A stretch of DNA of 64,000 nt. Origin: Bradyrhizobium jicamae. GTDB lineage: Bacteria; Pseudomonadota; Alphaproteobacteria; Rhizobiales; Xanthobacteraceae. Of this stretch, positions 26,810 to 35,752 are shown piece by piece (the stretch's first letter is position 1; the number at the start of each line of letters is the position of its first letter). The notes below the pieces were generated by a model. That model did not search any database, had not been told where the DNA came from, and worked only from the letters and a program-made list of their open reading frames with translations. Made by a program: the position numbers and the translations under genes. Where the stretch lies: NCBI RefSeq assembly GCF_018130215.1, contig NZ_JAFCKQ010000010.1, forward strand, positions 62,001-126,000, in the 5' to 3' direction.

Positions 26810-28240
26810 TCAGAGTTTCGGTGGCGGAGCCACGCCCAGGATCGCCTCGATCGACAGTCCGAGCCCGAGCAACTTGCCATCGCCCCCCACGGGGCCATCG
26901 ATCTCGAGCCCCACCGGCAGTCCATCCGGCGTCATGCCGGCGTAGAGCGACAGGCCGGGAAGGCCGGCATTGCTGCCCGGATCGGTGTTGCGGATCATGG
27001 TGCCGAAGGTCGGGACCGGCGCGCCACCGTTGACCGACATCTCGCCGGAACCGCTTGTCTCGTCGATGACTGGCGCCGGAGCAATGCAGGTCGGAAACAG
27101 GATGGCATCGAGCTTGTTGTCGCGGAAATACGCCGCGTAGATCGCCTGCAGGGCCGGCCGCTGCACCGCCATCACGTCGTCATAGGCGGCGCCGAAGGCA
27201 TCCGCGGTGATGGCGCCGAACGCGCCGACGACATCGGGGCTTGCTACGCCGGCTGCGATGTCGGCCAAGGTGATGCCCTCGATCCCGGAGGCGGCGAGCC
27301 AGGCCGGGATATCCGCGATCGGCTCATGCAGCGCCACGACGAACGACACCTTCTCGTTCTGGGCAAACAGATCGGGCATGTCGACATCGACCAGAACCGC
27401 GCCGGCCTCCACGAGCCGGGCGCAGGCCGCGCGGGCGACCGTCTCGACATCGCGATCCAATCCGCTCCAGAAGCAGGCGGGAACGCCGAGGCGCACGCCA
27501 CGCAGCGGGATGGCCATGGCGAGCGGCGTGCCCGCGATCACGGAATCGAGCAGTGCGACATCAGCAACCGTGCGACCCATCGGCCCGACGGTGTCGCGGG
27601 TATGGCTGATCGGAACCACATGGTTGTCGTCGTGATAGCGCCGATCTGCGCCGCCATTGCCGACCGATGGCCGCAAGCCGACAGTGCCGGTCAGTGCCGC
27701 GGGCACCCGGGTCGAGCCGCCGGTGTCGGATCCGAGGCCGCAGGTGACGATGCGCGCAGCGATTGCCGCCGACGTTCCGCCCGACGACCCGCCCGGAATC
27801 CGGGTCGTGTCGTGTGGATTCCTCACAGGACCGGCAAACGGCGCAAGATTGGTGCTGGTGATGCCGAAGGCAAGCTCGTGCAGATTGGTCTTGCCGATGA
27901 CAACGGCACCGGCATCGAGCAGCTTTTGCAGCGATGGCGCATTCCGCGTCGCGCGGGCGTGTTGCAGCGCGGGCGTACCGGCGGAGGTCGGCATATCCGA
28001 TGTGTTGATGTTGTCCTTGATGACAACCGGAAGGCCGGCAAGTGCACCGGTTCGCGCACCGGCATCGACCTGGCGCGCCGCGGCTAGCGCGCCGTCCCGG
28101 TTCAGGACGATGAAGGCGTTGAGATGCTTGAGTCGTTCGGCGCGGTCGAGCGCGGCCTCGACGACGCTGACCGCCGTCACCTTCCTGTCGCGGATCGCAG
28201 CCACGATCTCCGCGGCGGTCGCTTCATTGCTGGCTGTCAT
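26810..28240 (-). CDS. Amidase, probable indole-3-acetamide hydrolase
   Basis: 476-residue amidase-signature enzyme with triad K75 (LPVVIKDNI), S152 (PGGSSGG) and S176 (SDTGGSTR). Beyond the generic signature it shares with IaaH-type enzymes the strings HELAFGITSTN, VPISHTRDTVGPM and IRNTDPGSNAGLPG, so hydrolysis of indole-3-acetamide to indole-3-acetic acid is plausible. ATG 28240 has GAAGGG before it; the longer open frame upstream overlaps paaK. It follows paaK by 35 bases on the same strand, which hints at an aryl-acetamide feeding an aryl-acetate pathway. Substrate is inference. Confidence 0.82.
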   Translation of the reverse strand: MTASNEATAAEIVAAIRDRKVTAVSVVEAALDRAERLKHLNAFIVLNRDGALAAARQVDAGARTGALAGLPVVIKDNINTSDMPTSAGTPALQHARATRNAPSLQKLLDAGAVVIGKTNLHELAFGITSTNLAPFAGPVRNPHDTTRIPGGSSGGTSAAIAARIVTCGLGSDTGGSTRVPAALTGTVGLRPSVGNGGADRRYHDDNHVVPISHTRDTVGPMGRTVADVALLDSVIAGTPLAMAIPLRGVRLGVPACFWSGLDRDVETVARAACARLVEAGAVLVDVDMPDLFAQNEKVSFVVALHEPIADIPAWLAASGIEGITLADIAAGVASPDVVGAFGAITADAFGAAYDDVMAVQRPALQAIYAAYFRDNKLDAILFPTCIAPAPVIDETSGSGEMSVNGGAPVPTFGTMIRNTDPGSNAGLPGLSLYAGMTPDGLPVGLEIDGPVGGDGKLLGLGLSIEAILGVAPPPKL

Positions 28241-28275
28241 CGAACCCTTCGCTCTCCCGGATTGCGGGCGAGAGG

Positions 28276-29607
28276 CTATTCTTTCGGCCGCTTGTCGTAA
28301 ACACGTTTCGCCTTGCCGAGCGAACGCTCCAGCGTCTCGGGGGCGACGACGCGGACGCGGGTCGAGATGCCGATCGTGTTCTTGATGAAGGTCGACACCT
28401 TCTCGGCGTGTGCGACGAGCCCGTTGCCGTCCCAGCTCTCGGGACGGGATTCGGCGAGCACCGTCATCTCGTCCATGCGACCCTCGCGGGTCAGCTCGAT
28501 GATGAAATGGCCACCGCACCAGTCGGTCGCGAGCAGCGCCTCCTCGATCTGGGTGGGGAAGACGTTGACGCCGCGCAGGATGATCATGTCGTCGGAACGG
28601 CCGGTGACCTTCTCCATCCGCCGCATGCTCGGCCGCGCGGTGCCCGGCAGCAGGCGCGTCAAATCGCGGGTACGGTAGCGGATGATCGGGAAAGCCTCCT
28701 TGGTCAGCGAGGTGAACACCAACTCGCCCTTTTCGCCGTCGGCCAGCACGTTGCCGGTCACGGGATCGATCACCTCGGGATAGAAGTGATCCTCCCAGAT
28801 GTGCAGGCCGTCCTTGGTCTCCACGCATTCCTGCGCGACGCCGGGGCCGATCACCTCCGAGAGCCCGTAGATGTCGGTGGCGTCCATGTCGAAGGCCTGC
28901 TCGATCTCGACCCGCATCGCGTTGGTCCAGGGCTCGGCGCCGAAAATGCCGAATCTCAGCGATGATTTGCGCGGATCGAGCCCGCGCTTCCTGAACTCGT
29001 CGAGGATCGCCAGCATATAGCTCGGCGTCACCGTGATGATGTCGGGCTTGAAATCGTTGATCAGCTGTACCTGCCGCTCGGTCATGCCGCCCGAGATCGG
29101 CACCACGGTACAGCCGAGCCGTTCGGCGCCGTAATGCGCGCCGAGGCCGCCTGTGAACAGGCCGTAGCCATAGGCGTTGTGCATCAGCATGCCGGTGCGG
29201 CCGCCGGCAGCGCGGATCGAGCGCGCCATCACGTCCGACCAGACCTCGATATCACCCCTGGTGTAGCCGACCACGATCGGCTTGCCTGTCGTCCCCGAGG
29301 AAGCATGGACGCGGACCAGCTTCTCGCGGGGGACCGCGAACATGTTGAAGGGGTAGTTGTCGCGCAGGTCCGTCTTCACGGTGAACGGAAACTTCGAAAG
29401 ATCGGAGAGCTGCCGGAAGTCCGAAGGGTGCACGCCGGCCGCGTCGAAGGCCTTCTTGTAGTGCGCGACATTGTCGTAGGCGTGCTGGAGCGACCAGGCG
29501 AGCCTTTTGGTCTGCAGCGTCATCATCTCGTCGCGCGAGGCGCGCTCGGCGTCGTCGAGCTCGGCGCGGTAACTACTGTCCTTGACGTTGAGCTTGGGCG
29601 AAGCCAT
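28276..29607 (-). CDS. paaK: Phenylacetate-CoA ligase
   Basis: 443-residue AMP-forming ligase that makes phenylacetyl-CoA, the first step of aerobic phenylacetate breakdown. The adenylation motif VHASSGTTGKPIVVGYT is near residue 100. DIYGLSEVIGPGVAQEC, YRTRDLT and the C-terminal RGVNVFPTQIEEALL are characteristic of PaaK. Full length. It is 22 bases after paaI and upstream of the amidase, inside the paa run. A homologue acting on indole-3-acetate or other arylacetates cannot be excluded. Confidence 0.93.
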   Translation of the reverse strand: MASPKLNVKDSSYRAELDDAERASRDEMMTLQTKRLAWSLQHAYDNVAHYKKAFDAAGVHPSDFRQLSDLSKFPFTVKTDLRDNYPFNMFAVPREKLVRVHASSGTTGKPIVVGYTRGDIEVWSDVMARSIRAAGGRTGMLMHNAYGYGLFTGGLGAHYGAERLGCTVVPISGGMTERQVQLINDFKPDIITVTPSYMLAILDEFRKRGLDPRKSSLRFGIFGAEPWTNAMRVEIEQAFDMDATDIYGLSEVIGPGVAQECVETKDGLHIWEDHFYPEVIDPVTGNVLADGEKGELVFTSLTKEAFPIIRYRTRDLTRLLPGTARPSMRRMEKVTGRSDDMIILRGVNVFPTQIEEALLATDWCGGHFIIELTREGRMDEMTVLAESRPESWDGNGLVAHAEKVSTFIKNTIGISTRVRVVAPETLERSLGKAKRVYDKRPKE

Positions 29608-29629
29608 CGCACGTTTCCTCTGAGATAAT

Positions 29630-30088
29630 TTATTTGTTTTCGGTTCCGGCCACCGGAAGCCAGGTGCCCGGTATCACCCGTGAATGGCCGCGGAATTCGG
29701 CGATCACGGCACTCCCTGCCATGACGCGCACGTCGTAGATGCCCGAGCGGCCGCTGCGCGAGATTTCCCGCGCCGTCGCAACCAGACGGTCGCCGAGCTT
29801 GCCCGGCCGGACAAAGGTGATGTTGCCCTGCGCCGCCACGGCACGCTCATTGTGGCTGTTGCAGGCGAAGGCAAAGGCGGAATCGGCGAGCGTGAAGATA
29901 TAGCCGCCGTGGGCAATGCGCTGGCCATTGACCATGCGCGGCTGCACCGTCATTGCCATCACGGCCAGTCCCGGCTTGATCTCGACAAGCTCCATGCCGA
30001 GGCCCTTGCTGGCGTCGTCCTCCTTCCACATCGCATCCGCGCAGGCGCGGGCCATATCGTCGGGCGATAGCGTGGCCTTGACGTTCAC
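29630..30088 (-). CDS. paaI: Hydroxyphenylacetyl-CoA thioesterase PaaI
   Basis: 152-residue hot-dog thioesterase that rescues CoA from dead-end intermediates of the paa pathway. Key motif NGQRIAHGGYIFTLADSAFAFACNSH holds the catalytic region. GTG 30088 is chosen because AGGGAG sits 6 bases before it and the family starts with an NVKATLSPDDMARAC-like sequence; the frame is open to 30166. It lies between paaE (with a hairpin repeat between) and paaK. Confidence 0.9.
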   Translation of the reverse strand: MNVKATLSPDDMARACADAMWKEDDASKGLGMELVEIKPGLAVMAMTVQPRMVNGQRIAHGGYIFTLADSAFAFACNSHNERAVAAQGNITFVRPGKLGDRLVATAREISRSGRSGIYDVRVMAGSAVIAEFRGHSRVIPGTWLPVAGTENK

Positions 30089-30176
30089 GTCAAACTCCCT
30101 GTCAACGGGCCCGTTGTGAAGGGCCTCTTCCAAAATCAGTGTCGGGCGCGACGTATGAGGCGTCAACGCTACTTTC

Positions 30177-30217
30177 CGTCATTCCGGTGCGATGCGCAGC
30201 ATCGAACCGGAATGACG
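30177..30217. repeat. Hairpin repeat, CGTCATTCCGG family, after paaE
   Basis: Two 19-base arms (30177-30195 and 30199-30217) pair with one mismatch around a 3-base loop. It begins two bases beyond the paaE stop. Long GC-rich hairpins like this can stop transcription or protect mRNA ends, so paaI-paaK-amidase may be expressed less than paaA-E. A longer relative is at 54730. Confidence 0.75.
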
Positions 30218-30219
30218 AA

Positions 30220-31296
30220 CTAGACATGGTCGTAATCGACCACGACCTTCTCCGAGCAAGGCTTGGCCTGGCAGGTCAGGATGAAGCCCGCCTTCAGCTC
30301 CCACGGCTCCAGCGAGTAATTCAATTCCATCGCGGCATCGCCCTCGACCAGCTTGGCGCGGCAGGTCGAGCACATGCCGCCCTTGCAGGCGAACGGCAGG
30401 TCCATGCCGGCGCGTAGCGCGGCGTCGAGGATCGATTCACCGTCGGCCACCGGTACATCGCGGCGCTTGCCGTCAATGACGAGCGACGCGACCGCCTTCG
30501 GCGGCGCGCCGGCTGGCACGACCGTCTTCGGCCGCGGCTTGCCGCCGAACTCCGAGACGAAACGTTCGACATGGATCCGCTCGTCGGCGATACCGATCTC
30601 GCGGCAGGTCGCCTCGACGATCTCGCTCATCCCGGTCGGACCGCAGATGAAGACGTGATCGACGCTTGCGGCCGGCACCAGCGAGCGCAGCAGCACCCTC
30701 ACCTTGTCTCCGTCGAGCCGCCCGTGCAGGATCGGGATGTCCTGCTCCTCGCCCGAGATGACGTGGAACACCGACAGCCGCTGCATGAAGCGGTCCTTCA
30801 GCTCCTCCAGCGCCTCGCGGAACAGCATGCCCTCGGCCGAGCGGTTGCCGTAGAACAGGAAGAAGCGGCTATGAGGCTCCCGCGCCAGCACGCCCTTGAC
30901 GATCGAGAGGATCGGCGTGATGCCGCTGCCGGCGGCAAAGCCGACATAGAGGCGCGCCTGGTCGGGGGCGTGCGTGACGCCGAAGCGCCCGGTCGGCGTC
31001 ATCACATCAAGCTCATCGCCGGCCTTCAGGTCATCCGCGGCCCAGTTCGAGAACGCGCCGCCATCGACCTTCTTCACGGCGATGCGCAGCTCACCATCGT
31101 CGGGCCCGGAACAGATCGAATAGGAGCGGCGGATCTCCTCGCCGTCCATCGTGGTGCGCAGCGTCAGGTACTGGCCGGGGACGAAGCTGTAATCGTTTCG
31201 CAGATCCGCGGGGATCGCGAAGGTCATGGACACGGCATCCGGCGCCTCGCGGCGCAGATCGTTGACGGCCAGACGGTGAAAGCGTGGAGTCGACAT
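30220..31296 (-). CDS. paaE: Phenylacetyl-CoA epoxidase reductase subunit PaaE
   Basis: 358-residue iron-sulfur flavoprotein that passes electrons from NADPH to the PaaAC oxygenase. The FNR-type FAD domain (RRSYSICSG) and NAD domain (GFAAGSGITPILSIV; FICGPTGM) are followed by a plant-type 2Fe-2S domain with CKGGMCSTCRAK and a final Cys in ILTCQAKPC. ATG 31296 follows the paaD stop by 2 bases; an in-frame GTG at 31308 is less likely. Normal length. Confidence 0.93.
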   Translation of the reverse strand: MSTPRFHRLAVNDLRREAPDAVSMTFAIPADLRNDYSFVPGQYLTLRTTMDGEEIRRSYSICSGPDDGELRIAVKKVDGGAFSNWAADDLKAGDELDVMTPTGRFGVTHAPDQARLYVGFAAGSGITPILSIVKGVLAREPHSRFFLFYGNRSAEGMLFREALEELKDRFMQRLSVFHVISGEEQDIPILHGRLDGDKVRVLLRSLVPAASVDHVFICGPTGMSEIVEATCREIGIADERIHVERFVSEFGGKPRPKTVVPAGAPPKAVASLVIDGKRRDVPVADGESILDAALRAGMDLPFACKGGMCSTCRAKLVEGDAAMELNYSLEPWELKAGFILTCQAKPCSEKVVVDYDHV

Positions 31297-31298
31297 GG

Positions 31299-31802
31299 TC
31301 AATGACACTTGAAATAGTCGAAGGGTTCACGGCAGCTCCTGCAACGCCACAGCGCCTTGCAGGAGGTCGAGCCGAATTCGGACAGCAGTTCGGTCGCTAT
31401 GGAGCCGCATTGCGGGCATGCCACCTGCTGCTCGCCGAACAGCGCGCGGCGCGAGGAGCCCGGCAGCGGCGGCGCGATGCCGTATTCCTTCAGCTTGCGG
31501 CGGCCGTCCTCGCTCATCCAGTCGGTGGTCCAGGCCGGCGACAGCACGGTGCGCACTCTTGGCCGGAAAATACCTTCACGTTCCAGCGCGAGCTCGATCT
31601 CCAGCGCGATCATGTTCATCGCTGGACAGCCGGAATAGGTCGGCGTGATCGCGACCTCGACATGGCCGTCGCTGACCACGACGTCGCGCAGCACGCCGAG
31701 ATCGGCGATCGTCAGCACCGGAATCTCGGGATCGACCACCTGCGCGGCCGCGCTCCAGGCGCGCTGGCGCAGGTCGGCATCGCTGATCGCAACCGTCACC
31801 AT
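31299..31802 (-). CDS. paaD: Phenylacetyl-CoA epoxidase assembly protein PaaD
   Basis: 167-residue DUF59/MIP18-fold protein needed for maturation of the epoxidase. VVDPEIPVLTIADLGVLRDV and TYSGCPAMNMI are the family core, and a C-terminal zinc ribbon has CPQCGS and CRSC. ATG 31802 overlaps the paaC end by 7 bases; the open frame further upstream is not PaaD-like. Sometimes called PaaJ in other numbering. Confidence 0.92.
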   Translation of the reverse strand: MVTVAISDADLRQRAWSAAAQVVDPEIPVLTIADLGVLRDVVVSDGHVEVAITPTYSGCPAMNMIALEIELALEREGIFRPRVRTVLSPAWTTDWMSEDGRRKLKEYGIAPPLPGSSRRALFGEQQVACPQCGSIATELLSEFGSTSCKALWRCRSCREPFDYFKCH

Positions 31803-32572
31803 GTCGTCCCCGGAAAGGTCCGCTGCAAGGATTGCAGCTCGCTGAGGAGATGGCCGAGATGTTCGCTGTGGCTGCCGCTGCGTCCGCCCTGCTGCATCCA
31901 GTTGTTGGATGGCGGCCGCAGCGTCGCTTCGCTGATCACGCCGGTCACCGTCTTGAGCCAGCGCGACTTCAGCGCCGCGGGGTCGATCGCAATGCCGGCA
32001 TCGATCAGGCCGCGCTCGCTGTCGTCGACCGCAAACATCTCGCCGGTATAGGCCCAGAGATCGTCGATCGCATCCTGCACGCGGCGATGGCTCTCCTCGG
32101 TGCCGTCGCCGAGCCGGACGATCCACTCCGAGGAATGCCTCAGGTGATAGGCACTCTCCTTCTCCGACTTCGCCGCAATCGCGGCCAGCGTCGGATCGGA
32201 GGAAGCCATCATCGCGCGCCAGTAGAGATCGGCGAACGCCGCATAAAAGAACTGCCGCGCCATGGTACGGGCGAAGTCGCCATTCGGCTGCTCCAGCAGC
32301 AGCAGATTGCGATACTGGCGGACATCGCGCAGATAGGCGAACTTGTCCTCGTCATTACCGGCGCCTTCGACCTTGGCGGCATAGGTGTAAAGCTCGCGCG
32401 CCTGGCCGAGCAGGTCGAGGCCCATATTGGCAAGCGCCATGTCCTCTTCCAGCGCGGGCGCATGGCCGCACCATTCGGAGAGCCGGTGACCCAGGATCAG
32501 CGCATCGTCGGCGCGGCGCAGCGCGTAGAGCACCAGCGGGGTTTCGGAGACCTTGATGTTCGCGACGGCCAT
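31796..32572 (-). CDS. paaC: Phenylacetyl-CoA epoxidase structural subunit PaaC
   Basis: 258-residue ferritin-like subunit that pairs with PaaA but lacks the catalytic diiron site. The PaaC signatures ADDALILGHRLSEWCGHAPALEEDMALANMGLDL and RDVRQYRNLLLLEQPNGDFA are present. The gene is separated from paaB by 119 bases holding a palindromic repeat, while its end overlaps paaD. Confidence 0.93.
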   Translation of the reverse strand: MAVANIKVSETPLVLYALRRADDALILGHRLSEWCGHAPALEEDMALANMGLDLLGQARELYTYAAKVEGAGNDEDKFAYLRDVRQYRNLLLLEQPNGDFARTMARQFFYAAFADLYWRAMMASSDPTLAAIAAKSEKESAYHLRHSSEWIVRLGDGTEESHRRVQDAIDDLWAYTGEMFAVDDSERGLIDAGIAIDPAALKSRWLKTVTGVISEATLRPPSNNWMQQGGRSGSHSEHLGHLLSELQSLQRTFPGTTW

Positions 32573-32593
32573 TGGTCAAACTCGCTGATTTCT

Positions 32594-32675
32594 CGTCATT
32601 GCGAGGAACGGAGCGACGAAGCAAGCCACGTTTGCTTTGCTGCCCGATGGATTGATTCGCTTCGTCGCAACGACA
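32594..32675. repeat. Palindromic repeat inside the paa operon (between paaB and paaC)
   Basis: Begins CGTCATTGCGAGGAACGGAG and shows the GAAGCAA/ATTGATTCGCTTCGTCG core of the family, with a degenerate right end. It widens an intergenic gap that is usually a few bases in paa operons, so it is a later insertion. Confidence 0.65.
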
Positions 32676-32691
32676 AAGCGAAGGCGCCAAT

Positions 32692-32979
32692 TCACATATG
32701 CCCGACTTCGTCGGGCACGTCGTAGAAGGTCGGGTGGCGGTAGATCTTCGATTCCGCCGGCTCGAACATCATGCCCTTCTCGGACGGATCGGACGCCGTG
32801 ATCGCGTTCGACGGCACCACCCAGATCGAGAGGCCCTCGCCACGGCGGGTGTAGACGTCGCGCGCAGCTTGCAGCGCCAGCGTGGCGTCGGCCGCGTGCA
32901 GCGACCCGACATGCTTGTGCGCGAGCCCGTTTCGGCTGCGGATGAAGACTTCCCAAAGCGGCGTGTTCGGCGTGGCCAT
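32692..32979 (-). CDS. paaB: Phenylacetyl-CoA epoxidase subunit PaaB
   Basis: 95-residue small subunit bridging the PaaAC dimers. PLWEVFIRSRNGLAHKHVGSLHAADA, ARDVYTRRGEGLSIWVV and the C-terminal KIYRHPTFYDVPDEVGHM are diagnostic. It starts 12 bases after paaA. Confidence 0.93.
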   Translation of the reverse strand: MATPNTPLWEVFIRSRNGLAHKHVGSLHAADATLALQAARDVYTRRGEGLSIWVVPSNAITASDPSEKGMMFEPAESKIYRHPTFYDVPDEVGHM

Positions 32980-32991
32980 CCCGGTCCTCCC

Positions 32992-33984
32992 TTATTCCGC
33001 GGCTTGCGCGAGCCGGCGGCCCTTGCGCTTTTCGGCATGGGCAGCCGCAGCCTCGCGCACCCACGCGCCCTCCTCATGCGCCTTGCGGCGCGCCGCAAGC
33101 CGGTCGCGGTTGCAGGGGCCGTTGCCGGCAAGGACCTGCTTGAACTCTTCCCAGTCGATCGGGCTGTATTCCCAATTGCCGTTCTCGTTCTGCTTCATGC
33201 CGGGATCGGGAATGGTCAGGCCAAGGAACTGCGCCTGCGGCACGGTGGCGTCGACGAATTTCTGGCGCAGCTCGTCGTTTGAGAAACGCTTGATCTTCCA
33301 CTTCGTGGAGGTGTCGCTGTGCTGGCTGGCCTGGTCCGGTGGTCCGAACATCATCAGCACCGGCCACCACCAGCGATCGAGCGCATTCTGCGCCATCGCC
33401 TTCTGCTCCTCGGTACCGCGGCACAGCGTCAGCACGATCTCGAAACCCTGGCGCTGGTGGAACGATTCCTCCTTGCAGACGCGGATCATCGCGCGCGCAT
33501 AGGGGCCGTAGGAACAACGGCAGAGCGGAATCTGGTTCATGATCGCCGCGCCGTCGACCAGCCAGCCGATGGTGCCGATGTCGGCCCAGGTCAGCGTCGG
33601 ATAGTTGAAGATCGAGGAATATTTCGCCTTGCCGGCGAGCATGGCATCGACGAGCTCCTCGCGCGAGGTGCCGAGCGTCTCGGCGGCGGCGTAGAGATAG
33701 AGCCCGTGGCCGCATTCGTCCTGCACCTTGGCAAGCAGCGCGGCCTTGCGGCGCAGCGACGGGGCGCGGGTGATCCAGTTGCCCTCGGGCAGCATGCCGA
33801 CGATTTCGGAATGGGCGTGCTGGGAGATCTGCCGGGTCAGCGTCTTGCGGTAGGCCGCGGGCATCCAGTCATTCGGCTCGATGCGCTCGTCCTCATCGAT
33901 GCGGGCCTGGAACTGCGCCGCACGGGCGGCATCCTCGACCGCGCGATCGTCGCCGTCGGATGTGTTGAGCGCCTGCGTGTACAT
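32992..33984 (-). CDS. paaA: Phenylacetyl-CoA epoxidase catalytic subunit PaaA
   Basis: 330-residue ferritin-like diiron oxygenase subunit that epoxidises phenylacetyl-CoA. Ligand-bearing helices are recognisable: [20 protein letters not shown] and [19 protein letters not shown] 33984 has GGGAGG before it; an upstream in-frame start at 34017 would run into the operator palindrome. First structural gene after paaX, so the promoter in the 75-base gap drives the operon. Confidence 0.94.
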   Translation of the reverse strand: MYTQALNTSDGDDRAVEDAARAAQFQARIDEDERIEPNDWMPAAYRKTLTRQISQHAHSEIVGMLPEGNWITRAPSLRRKAALLAKVQDECGHGLYLYAAAETLGTSREELVDAMLAGKAKYSSIFNYPTLTWADIGTIGWLVDGAAIMNQIPLCRCSYGPYARAMIRVCKEESFHQRQGFEIVLTLCRGTEEQKAMAQNALDRWWWPVLMMFGPPDQASQHSDTSTKWKIKRFSNDELRQKFVDATVPQAQFLGLTIPDPGMKQNENGNWEYSPIDWEEFKQVLAGNGPCNRDRLAARRKAHEEGAWVREAAAAHAEKRKGRRLAQAAE

Positions 33985-34002
33985 GGCCGACCTCCCGGAT
34001 GT

Positions 34003-34016
34003 TGTTGACGTCAACA
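34003..34016. promoter_or_regulatory. 14-bp perfect palindrome between paaX and paaA
   Basis: TGTTGACGTCAACA lies 19 bases before the paaA start, beside an AT-rich stretch (34017-34070) that probably contains the promoter. The position suits repression by PaaX, encoded directly upstream. It does not resemble the E. coli PaaX site as I remember it, so the link is inference. Confidence 0.5.
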
Positions 34017-34059
34017 TATAACATAAAAATCATAATGCAAGAAGTTTTTGTAACATATT

Positions 34060-34929
34060 TCATATCCCCTCGAAACGACGCCCGAGGGCGCCGTTCGGCT
34101 TCGGCAGCGGCCCGTCCTCGTTGGTTGCGTGGTCGTCAAGCCATTGTTCCGACGGTGAAAGCAGCCCGCGATAGATCTCTCCGCAGAGCTTTCGCGCCGC
34201 CCTGCCCGGCCAGTCGCCGGGCAACAACGGCGCCGGCAGCAGCGGGTCGCGCAGCACAACGCGCCGGTAATGGTGGATCAAGAGGATTCGCGCCGTGAAG
34301 GCGTCGACGTCGCTGAGCGTCTCGCCCCGGCCGATCCAGTTTCGAAGCGGCTCGAACGTCCTGATGAATTTCAGATAGGCATCGGCGGTGCGATCGAGCG
34401 GCCAGCTCTCGCTGAGCAACCGCCGGCCGCTGTCGTCCTCGGCCGACACCTCGAGCCGGATGGCGCGCGCCGCTTCATCGGGGATCGGCGCGCCCGATGG
34501 TGCAACCCACACCCCTGGCAACGGGCTGCCGAAGCCGGCATTCTTCAGCGCGTCGCGCGCGGCGTCGCGATCCTCGGCATTGCCGATCAGCAGCAACTCG
34601 AAGCGGCCGGTCCAGTCCGACGGCGGCGGATCGTAGATATGCTTCGTGGCGGTATCGAACGTCTGCCGGCCCTTCTTGATCAGCCGATAGAAGCTGTTGC
34701 GGCCGACCCTGCTCCGCTCGAGCCAGCCGTCGGCGGCGAGCCGCGACATCGCGGTGCGCACCACGTTGCCGTCGGTGTCGAGCGATTGGAAGAATTCCAG
34801 CAGCGTGCCGAGCCACACCGAGCCGCCGCGCGGCACGATGGCGTCGCCGAACACGGTGATGATGATCGAGCCGGTACGCGACGGCTCGCGCTTCAGCTGG
34901 TCGACGATGCGGGCAAGCGGCTGCGGCAT
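34060..34929 (-). CDS. paaX: PaaX-type repressor of the phenylacetate operon
   Basis: 289-residue winged-helix regulator of the PaaX family; family members are released from DNA by phenylacetyl-CoA. The N-terminal block SIIITVFGDAIVPRGGSVWLG and VVRTAMSRLAADGWLERSRVGRNSFY is the family DNA-binding part, and the C-terminal PaaX_C follows. It lies head-to-tail before paaA with a 75-base gap, unlike the distal position in E. coli, so it may share or flank the regulated promoter. Confidence 0.92.
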   Translation of the reverse strand: MPQPLARIVDQLKREPSRTGSIIITVFGDAIVPRGGSVWLGTLLEFFQSLDTDGNVVRTAMSRLAADGWLERSRVGRNSFYRLIKKGRQTFDTATKHIYDPPPSDWTGRFELLLIGNAEDRDAARDALKNAGFGSPLPGVWVAPSGAPIPDEAARAIRLEVSAEDDSGRRLLSESWPLDRTADAYLKFIRTFEPLRNWIGRGETLSDVDAFTARILLIHHYRRVVLRDPLLPAPLLPGDWPGRAARKLCGEIYRGLLSPSEQWLDDHATNEDGPLPKPNGALGRRFEGI

Positions 34930-34981
34930 GCCCTAGGGCATACCGCGTTTTACCGATTCACGACAATGCGCGTGCGCGACG

Positions 34982-35752
34982 TTACCGGTTGGGATCCGGA
35001 TAGACGACGCTGCGCCAGCCGCTGCGGTCGAACGGGGCCCATTCGCCTTCCTTCTGCGCGAGGCGATCGGCGACGGCGTAGACGACGGCGGGGTGATGAC
35101 CCATGCCGCAATGGCTGCTTTCGACCTCGATGCTTTCGGACATCGACGAGGTCTGCTCGCGGCAGCCCTGCCAGGCGCAGACACCGTCGGTGCGGCTGAA
35201 GACGGCGGTGGTCGGCACCGGCGGCGCACCGGCGAGCGAGCCGCCGAAGCGGGCATCCTCCTCCTCGGCGCGCCGGCCGCTGGCCATCTCATAGACGCGC
35301 CAGGCGTTGGTCGCCTTCGGGCCGGATGCAAACGGGCTGCCGAGCGTGATCACCTGGCGCACGCGTTCCGGCATCATCTTGGCGAGCTGGCGAGCATAAA
35401 GGCCGCCGAGGCTCCAGCCGACCAGCGAGACCTTTCGGCCCTGCTTGTCATTGATTTCCTGTAGCAGATCGACCATCGCGTGCTGCACGCCCGGCCGCAG
35501 GCCGAGATTGCGGCCCTGGCGCCAGCCGCTGACGGCGTAGCCCTTGCTGGCGAGGAAGCTGCGCAGCGGCCGTGTCGATGTATCCGACGCGATCAGCCCG
35601 GGCAGCACCAGCACCGGATGCCCGTCCCCGCGCGGTGCGAGGCTGAGCAATGGCAATGCACCGAGGAAGGCACCGAGTTCGTGGATGGCACGGCCTTCCA
35701 GAAACATCAGCGTCCTGGACGGCGGGCGTAGCGTCTGCGCAGCAACGGACAT
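34982..35752 (-). CDS. Lipase-like alpha/beta hydrolase, copy 1
   Basis: 256-residue alpha/beta hydrolase with GDGHPVLVLPGLIASD near the oxyanion strand, nucleophile elbow GWSLGGLYARQLA, and ITLGSPFASGPKATNAW. The Ser is in SLGG, the acid probably in SRTDGVCAW and the His in SSHCGMGHHPAV. No signal peptide. It is clearly paralogous to the hydrolase at 57449, sharing about the whole length. Ends 52 bases from paaX, which is on the same strand but in a separate unit. Substrate unknown, possibly acyl esters. Confidence 0.85.
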   Translation of the reverse strand: MSVAAQTLRPPSRTLMFLEGRAIHELGAFLGALPLLSLAPRGDGHPVLVLPGLIASDTSTRPLRSFLASKGYAVSGWRQGRNLGLRPGVQHAMVDLLQEINDKQGRKVSLVGWSLGGLYARQLAKMMPERVRQVITLGSPFASGPKATNAWRVYEMASGRRAEEEDARFGGSLAGAPPVPTTAVFSRTDGVCAWQGCREQTSSMSESIEVESSHCGMGHHPAVVYAVADRLAQKEGEWAPFDRSGWRSVVYPDPNR

